Assembly: GCF_964340395.1 (NCBI RefSeq)
Contig: NC_135565.1
Coordinates: 369,001-433,000 of the forward strand
DNA: 64,000 nucleotides
Direction: 5' to 3'
Source: Glandiceps talaboti
Lineage: Eukaryota > Hemichordata > Enteropneusta > Spengelidae
Positions 57,425 to 64,000 of the stretch are shown piece after piece. Below the pieces are notes generated by a model. The model ran no database searches, had not been told where the DNA came from, and saw only the letters and a program-made list of their open reading frames with translations. Every line of letters begins with the position of its first letter. The stretch's first letter is position 1. The translations under genes were made by a program, and so were the position numbers.

Positions 57425-58280
57425 AGATGTTGATTTGACCTATGACCTGTCTAGTCTAGACTACATGTAGAGATTAGGTGTTGATTTGACCTATGACCTG
57501 TCTAGTCTAAACTACGTGTAGACTCTAGGTGTTGATTTGACCTATGACCTGTCTAATCTAGACTACATGTAGAATCTAGGTTTTGATTTGACCTATGACC
57601 TGTCTAATCTAGACTACATGTAGACTCTAGGTGTTGATTTGACCTATGACCTGTCTAATCTACACTACATATAGACATTAGGTGTTGATTTGACCTATGA
57701 CCTGTCTAGTCTAGACTACATGTAGAATCTAGGTATTGATTTGACCTATGACCTGTCTAGTCTACACTACATATAGACATTAGGTATTGATTTGACCTGT
57801 GACCTGTCTAGTCTAAACTACATGTAGACTCTAGGTATTGATTTGACCTATGACCTGTCTAGTCTAAACTACATGTAGACATATGGTGTTGATTTGACCT
57901 ATGACCTGTCTAGTCTAAACTACATGTAGACTCTAGGTATTGATTTGACCTATGACCTGTCTAATCTAGACTACATGTAGACTCTAGGTGTTGATTTGAC
58001 CTATGACCTGTCTAGTCTACACTACATTTAGACATTAGGTATTGATTTGACCTATGACCTGTCTAGTCAAGACTACATGTAGACTCTAGGTTTTGATTTG
58101 ACCTATGACCTGTCTAGTCTACGCTACATATAGACATTAGGTGTTGATTTGACCTGTGACCTGTCCAATCTAGACTACATATAGACTCTAGGTGTTGATT
58201 TGACCTATGACCTGTCTAGTCTACACTACATGTAGACTCTAGGTATTGATTTGACCTATGACCTGTCCATTCTTGACTCT
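57425..58280. repeat. 51-bp minisatellite, about 16-17 units, abutting a splice donor
   Basis: TTGATTTGACCTATGACCTG with TCTAGTCTAGACTACATGTA and GACTCTAGGTG repeats. Starts at 57430, 57481 and 57532 are 51 bp apart. It begins within ten bases of the SCYL2 donor. The CTACATGTAG core is palindromic. Confidence 0.95.
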
Positions 58281-58380
58281 AGGCTTGTAGTTTATGCATA
58301 TTTTGCATTTTAGTTCACTTATGCATGTGTTGTATTGTAGATCAGGTATGGGTGTGTTGTATTGTAGATTAGTTATGCAT

Positions 58381-59695
58381 ATTTAGCGTAACTGAATTGA
58401 TAAGGTTCAGTAGTGATATAGGCATGGTACAGTGTCGGTCTGTCTGTCTGTGTGTGCATGTGTGTGGACGACTTAAACTCAAAAACCGCCGGACCGATTG
58501 CTTTGGTATTTGGTGAGGACATTACTTTTGGTGTCTAGTTGGGAAATTGGGAAAAGAGGTCATTTTTGGTCAAAAAACTTAAACTCAAAATCTACTGGGC
58601 AGATTGGTCTGAAATTTGGTGGGAACAACCTTAGGGGTGTGTAAATTAATTAAGATTAGTAATATGCAAATTAGGGCTATAAATGTGTCTTTTTTGGCCA
58701 AAAATCTTTAATTCCAAAACTACTTAGCAGATTGGACTGAAATTTAATGGGGATGCATCTGGGGGTGTACAGATGAAGATATATTAAACATATAATGATC
58801 TCATCAGTGATATACAAATTAGGTGTAAAAATGTAAATTTTGGTCAAAACTTATATCTCAAAAAGTACTTTGTCAATCAGACTGAAATTTGGTGAGATGT
58901 TTCTAAAAATGATATTCTGCAGATTTTGTTCAAAACATTTTCACACAATTGACTCTAGCAACAACCAAATGCCAGTATATTTTGCTAAAATAACAACATC
59001 TGGTAGGTAAGTGAATACACATTCGAATGTGTATGCAAATATCCCTAGCAACCATGACCATGCCCATAGCAACAGCCAAACGGTCGTGTATTTCACAAAG
59101 ATAACAATAGGGATTAATAGACAACTCAATAAATGTCGCAAAAGTGTATGTAAATGTGCCTAGCAACAAGACCACGCCCATAGCAACAGCCAAGTGATCG
59201 CATATATTGCAAAGATAGCAGGGATTAATAGACAACTGAATAAACATTCCAAAAGTGTATGCAAATGTGCCTAGCAACATGACCACGCCCATAGCAACAG
59301 CCAATTGATCACATATATTGCAAAGATAACAATAGAGATTAATAAACAAATGAAGACATTCTAAGAATGTGTGAAAATATACCTAGCAACAAGACCACTC
59401 CATAGCAACAGCCATATGATTATCACGTTATCACAAAGGTAACATCAGGGATTTATACACAAATGAACGAATATTCAAAAAAATGTATGCAAATATGTCT
59501 AGCAAAATAACCAAGCCCATAGCAACAGCCAAATGATCGCATAAATTGCAAAGATAACAACAGGGCTAGATAGGCAACTGGATAATCATTCAGCAAATGA
59601 ATACCTATACCTAGTATGGATCAGTATGTAGGTATTACACATTTTTAAAAACTGTACAGTTGTGCTACAATGCCATTGGCGCTATTTTTTTGCCT
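58381..59695 (+). repeat. family B repeat, complete copy 10
   Basis: A degenerate head (TAGCGTAACTGAATTGATAA), TG tract, TTTTGGTCAAAAA blocks, about five to six ATAGCAACAGCC subunits, and the tail CAGTTGTGCTACAATGCCAT with a T-run. It is about 1.3 kb and lies in a SCYL2 intron. Confidence 0.85.
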
Positions 59696-60320
59696 TGTAG
59701 TTCATTTATGCATGTGTTGTGGCATTGTAGATCAGTTATGTATATTTTGCATTGTAGATCATGTATGCATATGTTGCATTGCAGATCACTTATGGATATT
59801 TTGCATTGTAGATCAGTTATGCATATTTTGCATTGTAGATCACTTATGCATATTTTGCATTGTAGATCACTTATGGATAATTTGCATTGTAGATCAGTTA
59901 TGGATATTTTGCATTGTAGATCAGTTATGCATATTTTGCATTGTAGATCACATGCATATTTTGCATTGTAGATCACTTATGCATATTTTGCATTGTAGAT
60001 CAGTTATGGATATTTTGCATTGTAGATCACTTATGGATATTTTGCATTGTAGATCACTTATGGATATTTTGCATTGTAGATCAGTTATGCATATTTTGCA
60101 TTGTAGATCACTTATGGATATTTTGCATTGTAGATCAGTTATGGATATTTTGCATTGTAGATCACTTATGGATATTTTGCATTGTAGATCAGTTATGGAT
60201 ATTTTGCATTGTAGATCACATGCATATTTTGCATTGTAGATCGTGTATGCATACTTTGCATTGTAGATCAGTTATGGATATTTTGCATTGTAGATCACTT
60301 ATACATATTGCCATGATGTA
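59696..60320. repeat. 27-bp minisatellite, about 23 units
   Basis: TTGCATTGTAGATCACTTAT plus GGATATT (or GCATATT) repeats. Units differ mainly by CACTTATGG, CAGTTATGC or a 3-base-shorter CACATGC. The array ends about 60 bp before the SCYL2 exon. Open frames on both strands come from the 27-bp period. Confidence 0.95.
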
Positions 60321-60377
60321 CAATTACCTTTGATTTGTATGTACTTATTCTCTAGTCTCTCAACTCATGTTTCCTAG

Positions 60378-60535
60378 GAAGTGGCTGTATTTGTGTTAGA
60401 AAAGAAACTCTTAGAAAAATACAGTAGGGAAGACAAAGAAAATATATTGAATATATGTCGGAGAGGAGTAACTCAGTTAACACGACTACGTCATCCTAGA
60501 TTATTAACTGTGCAACATCCACTGGAAGAATCTAG
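60378..60535 (+). CDS. SCYL2: SCYL2 second coding exon (pseudokinase N-lobe)
   Basis: The acceptor TTCCTAG ends at 60377 and the donor GTGAGA starts at 60536. It reads EVAVFVLEKKLLEKYSREDK, then RRGVTQLTRLRHPRLLTVQH and PLEESR. This joins in phase 0 to KKSTKQ and matches SCYL2 almost residue for residue around QLTRLRHPRLLTVQHPLEES. VFVLEKK is the strand where active kinases carry the ATP-binding Lys (VAxK); here the pattern is VAVFVLEKK, as in the family. The exon is 158 nt and ends in phase 2. The next expected exon (C-lobe start) is not in the window. Confidence 0.95.
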
Positions 60536-60770
60536 GTGAGATAGAACATCCGTCTGTGACATTACCTAACTTTAATGTAGTGTGTGTGTGTGTCTCTGTG
60601 TGTGTGTCTGTGTGTGTGCACATGCATGCATGTGTGTGTGTGTGCATGCGTGCGTGTGTGTCTTTGGACACATAATTTGTACTATGACAATGTTTTAAGC
60701 TACATGGGGTGCTAATCAAAATTATGATTCGAGGTATATAAAATTAATATATTTCTGCATGTTTTACGTA
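60536..60770. repeat. intron start with TG/CA-rich tract
   Basis: GTGTG-rich low complexity at 60578-60662. No exon is recognised. Confidence 0.8.
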
Positions 60771-60771
60771 A

Positions 60772-60957
60772 AGGTGATTCAAAATGCGCCATACCACATC
60801 CTTGAAACATGTTCTCTACATGTCTTTTAACCAGTAAATGCAAAGCTGACTATGCAAAATTAAATTATGAGTGAGAAAAAAGAGTTAAAATTGGCAATCA
60901 GCGGCGACCCAAGGAGTTATACTGCCTATTGTTCTCCCTTTTGGGGATTATGACGTC
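60772..60957 (+). mobile_element. terminal fragment related to the TTAA element
   Basis: AGGTGATTCAAAATGC at 60772 equals the tip of the 53349-55766 element. CTCTACATGTCTT(T)TAACCA and TTATGACGTCATA also recur. No matching right end is found, so this is a partial or diverged copy. Confidence 0.6.
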
Positions 60958-61085
60958 ATAGTGCTAGATCTAGTGCTAGATCTAGCACTTCGCCACTTTT
61001 TGACAAAGTGCTAGATCTAGCACTTCGTCAGTTTTCGCCGAAGTGCTAGATCTAGCACTTCGCCAGAAAACAACGAAGTGCGGGA
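60958..61085. repeat. cluster of three perfect palindromes
   Basis: AGTGCTAGATCTAGCACT occurs at 60972-60989, 61007-61024 and 61042-61059. In the third the symmetry extends to a 24-nt palindrome flanked by CG. Half-copies lie at 60960-60970 and 61074-61080. Spacing is 35 bp. Confidence 0.9.
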
Positions 61086-62200
61086 CTGTAAAAGTGTAAA
61101 CAACGAAGCGCCTCCAATGGCTTGATATAACGTGGTCGTTCGCATCGATAAACGTCACATACATGCGTCATGTCAGTAGTCCGTGTACGTGGTCGTGTGG
61201 CGCATGGTCGACTCCAAAACTTATCTTTTGCCGATTGTAACAACGACACGATTTATCTGAAGTTTGTTAAATGTTTGCCGAGTAAAACGGCCGGTTGAAA
61301 GTTCACGTTGCCGTACGTACGGTTGTGTCCCGGGGGTTGTGTGTTCTGTTACAAACATGCCTTGTCAATACCTCGCGGTGGATGAACTTGCGCGATCACA
61401 GAAACAAGTGTTATTATTTTACCCCTTTCATATACAATTGGCTAAAACACGTCAACGATATTATCGACATTGTATTGTATTCTGATAGAAACATTCTGAT
61501 ATCATACATATCTCGGGAGTGCCTGTGAGTGGGACTGTACTTCAGAATCTGCAATCTACTCTGTAAACAAGGACTAGCCACTCAGTATTTCTTGTACCAT
61601 GTCTATTTTAGAGCGGGAAAGATATATCAATCATAACGTCTTGCAATAAATTTGAAAATCACTGAAATCTTTATCCAGTATCCATCTTTCAGTATAATCA
61701 CCTGTGTGCTTATTTTCATTCTAATCTATGAAGTAGTAGAACAAGAATATTGTGCAAAATCATGTCATAACTCTGGTGATTTACACGAGGTAGAGCGCGC
61801 CTCTGGGGACACATTTATTCTATAAAATCTTTAAAATTTCTCCAAACTGTTTGAACGGATAGTTTTATTTTGTTGATCTCTCTGAAATGACAAAATCAAT
61901 ATATGGGTCATTGTGTTTGTTTTTAAACAAACCGACACCCCTTTCTTTCCCCGGATCCTGGATTTGGCAGCCATGCTGGATTCTAAAAAGATGAGTTTGA
62001 CAATATGCACTTTATTTTCGCAATTTTTCTCGTATAAACCATTTCCTATCGCTATCGTATTTCTTACTTTTGTTAATGATATGCAATCCAGTTCACGAAG
62101 TGACGTTTATTACTGCTCTACGATCCTCGGCGTCACACTACGCTAATTGTAGCATTATGAAGTCACTTCCTCTGGACCGAACCAAACTATAACCGATGGC

Positions 62201-62231
<31 letters not shown>

Positions 62232-62790
62232 TCCCACATTGGATATAATTTCTGAGCGAACAGGAATTACATAAGGGACGATATTGAAGTTGGTGATTGT
62301 CTAGGAATGCAAAAAAATTCCGATAAACAGTAATGTCGTGATGATTTATTTGAGATCTGGCGAAGTCATGGATTATTTATTGTCGTTGTTTTCAGTCAAG
62401 AAGTTGGCAGTACCAAGTATATTGAATTTACAAAACAGTAGTAACGGGTTATCTATAGATTTCTATCAAAATATTAACAGCAATGAAGGGCTGAAATTAA
62501 AATTGTTCACACGAATATTTTTTGTCATCTATTAACGATCTGAAAAATCTTCGCTCTCGCATCTCAGACACACACTAACCCCCCCCCCCCCCCACACACA
62601 CACACACACCCCAAGAAATTCAGTTTTCCTTTATATTATTTCTTTGTCATGCAATGTTACAAATGTCACTGCCATTAAATCTGCAGTATGAAGTCTGTGA
62701 CGCACGTCGAACTAAATGTTTCTACTTCCTGAAATCTTCTTAGTTTCGAGTGTATGGGAGTGCGTTATTTGACATGAACAGTTGTCAAAA
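61086..62790. other. SCYL2 intron, no exon recognised
   Basis: Includes (TTA)n at 62200-62230 and a poly-C/(CA)n tract at 62578-62608. GTCTGTGACGCACGTCGAAC (62695) is repeated with one change near 62884. No SCYL2 homology is seen. Confidence 0.55.
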
Positions 62791-62909
62791 TGGAGGTCTA
62801 CGGTTGTTGGTAGTGGTGTCAAGCCATTGTCAAGTACAGAGTACGAAACGTGGTACCGAAACGACTACGTGCTATAGTTGGAGTCTGTGACGCACGCCGA
62901 ACAAAATTA

Positions 62910-64000
62910 AATAGTGATAATGCCTCTAGTGATAATGTCTCTAGTGATAATGTCTCTAGTGATAATGCCTCTAGTGATAATGCCTCTAGTGATAATGCCG
63001 CTAGTGATAATGCCGCTAGTGATAATGTCTCTAGTGATAATGTCTCTAGTGATAATGTCTCTAGTGATAATGTCTCTAGTGATAATGTCTCTAGTGATAA
63101 TGTCTCTAGTGATAATGCCTCTAGTGATAATGCCGCTAGTGATAATGCCGCTAGTGATAATGTCTCTAGTGATAATGTCTCTGGTGATAATGCCGCTAGT
63201 GATAATGTCTCTAGTGATAATGTCTCTAGTGATAATGCCTCTAGTGATAATGCCTCTAGTGATAATGTCTCTAGTGATAATGTCTCTAGTGATAATGCCT
63301 CTAGTGATAATGTCTCTGGTGATAATGTCTCTAGTGATAATGTCTCTAGTGATAATGCCTCTAGTGATAATGTCTCTGGTGATAATGTCTCTAGTGATAA
63401 TGTCTCTAGTGATAATGTCTCTAGTGATAATGTCTCTAGTGATAATGCTGCTAGTGATAATGTCTCTGGTGATAATGCCGCTAGTGATAATGTCTCTAGT
63501 GATAATGCCTCTAGTGATAATGTCTCTAGTGATAATGCCTCTAGTGATAATGCTGCTAGTGATAATGTCTCTGGTGATAATGCCGCTAGTGATAATGCCT
63601 TTAGTGATAATGCCTCTAGTGATAATGTCTCTGGTGATAATGTCTCTAGTGATAATGTCTCTAGTGATAATGTCTCTAGTGATAATGTCTCTGGTGATAA
63701 TGCCGCTAGTGATAATGCCTCTAGTGATAATGCCTCTAGTGATAATGCCTCTGGTGATAATGTCTCTGGTGATAATGTCTCTAGTGATAATGTCTCTGGT
63801 GATAATGCCGCTAGTGATAATGTCTCTAGTGATAATGTCTCTAGTGATAATGTCTCTAGTGATAATGTCTCTAGTGATAATGCCGCTAGTGATAATGTCT
63901 CTAGTGATAATGTCGCTAGTGATAATGTCTCTAGTGATAATATCTCTAGTGATAATGTCTCTAGTGATAATGCCGCTAGTGATAATGTCTCTAGTGATAA
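62910..64000. repeat. 15-bp minisatellite, at least 72 units, cut by the window edge
   Basis: CTAGTGATAATGTCT repeats with zero indels across the visible 1.09 kb. Variants are GTCTCT, GCCTCT, GCCGCT, GCTGCT and AGT/GGT. One plus-strand frame encodes SDN(V/A)(S/A) repeats and stays open from 62814 to the edge, but lacks an ATG after a TAG at 62812. It is listed as a repeat, not a gene. Confidence 0.96.

Noticed and set aside
60536-62900. A further SCYL2 exon
   Set aside because: I looked for the conserved continuation after LEESR in all frames and saw no match, so the gene is left as partial.

Overview
This is animal nuclear DNA. Three widely separated, intron-split host genes can be recognised. 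They have canonical GT-AG junctions and encode proteins shared by bilaterians. The AT-rich base composition, many marine-invertebrate-style dispersed repeats and slowly evolving proteins suggest a marine invertebrate bilaterian. I lean towards an invertebrate deuterostome such as a hemichordate, but the sequence does not prove it.

Host genes: (1) ACSS3, a mitochondrial short-chain (propionate-type) acyl-CoA synthetase, on the minus strand. Its start exon is at 6369-6679 and its second exon at 117-261; the rest lies left of the window. (2) LIN7 (Veli/MALS), an L27+PDZ polarity scaffold, complete on the plus strand in five coding exons between 6826 and 22710 (198 aa). (3) SCYL2, a SCY1-like pseudokinase of clathrin trafficking, on the plus strand. 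Only its first two coding exons are present (57258-57419, 60378-60535) and it runs off the right edge. ACSS3 and LIN7 are head-to-head with 146 bp between start codons, so they probably share a bidirectional promoter. The three genes do not form a pathway. Their adjacency looks like conserved synteny.

Regions: 0-6.4 kb is ACSS3 intron 1. It holds a decayed LINE with an unusual ORF1 (RNase H1-type hybrid-binding domain, coiled coil, SGNH-esterase remnant, zinc knuckles), then a ~770-bp dispersed repeat and a 151-bp array. 6.8-22.7 kb is LIN7. Its introns are packed with minisatellites (29, 87, 49 and 60 bp units), several copies of a ~1.1-1.5 kb composite repeat called 'family B' here, and one clear three-level nest of transposons. 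22.7-57.2 kb is intergenic or contains SCYL2 upstream/5' non-coding sequence. It has MITEs, a 1.3-kb hAT-like element, a 54-bp minisatellite, a ~140-copy 27-bp array with higher-order structure, two Harbinger-like elements, a tyrosine-recombinase fossil, a LINE with a 680-codon uninterrupted RT reading frame, further arrays, a 1.5-kb element with an 8-bp target duplication, and a 2.4-kb element with 690-bp inverted arms inserted at TTAA. 57.2-64 kb is SCYL2. Its first intron between coding exons is almost entirely repeats, and the window ends inside a 15-bp array.

The most notable non-gene content is the variety of non-autonomous DNA transposons whose target-site duplications can be read directly, and the number of large in-register tandem arrays. 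I saw no RNA genes, CRISPR arrays or prokaryotic features.
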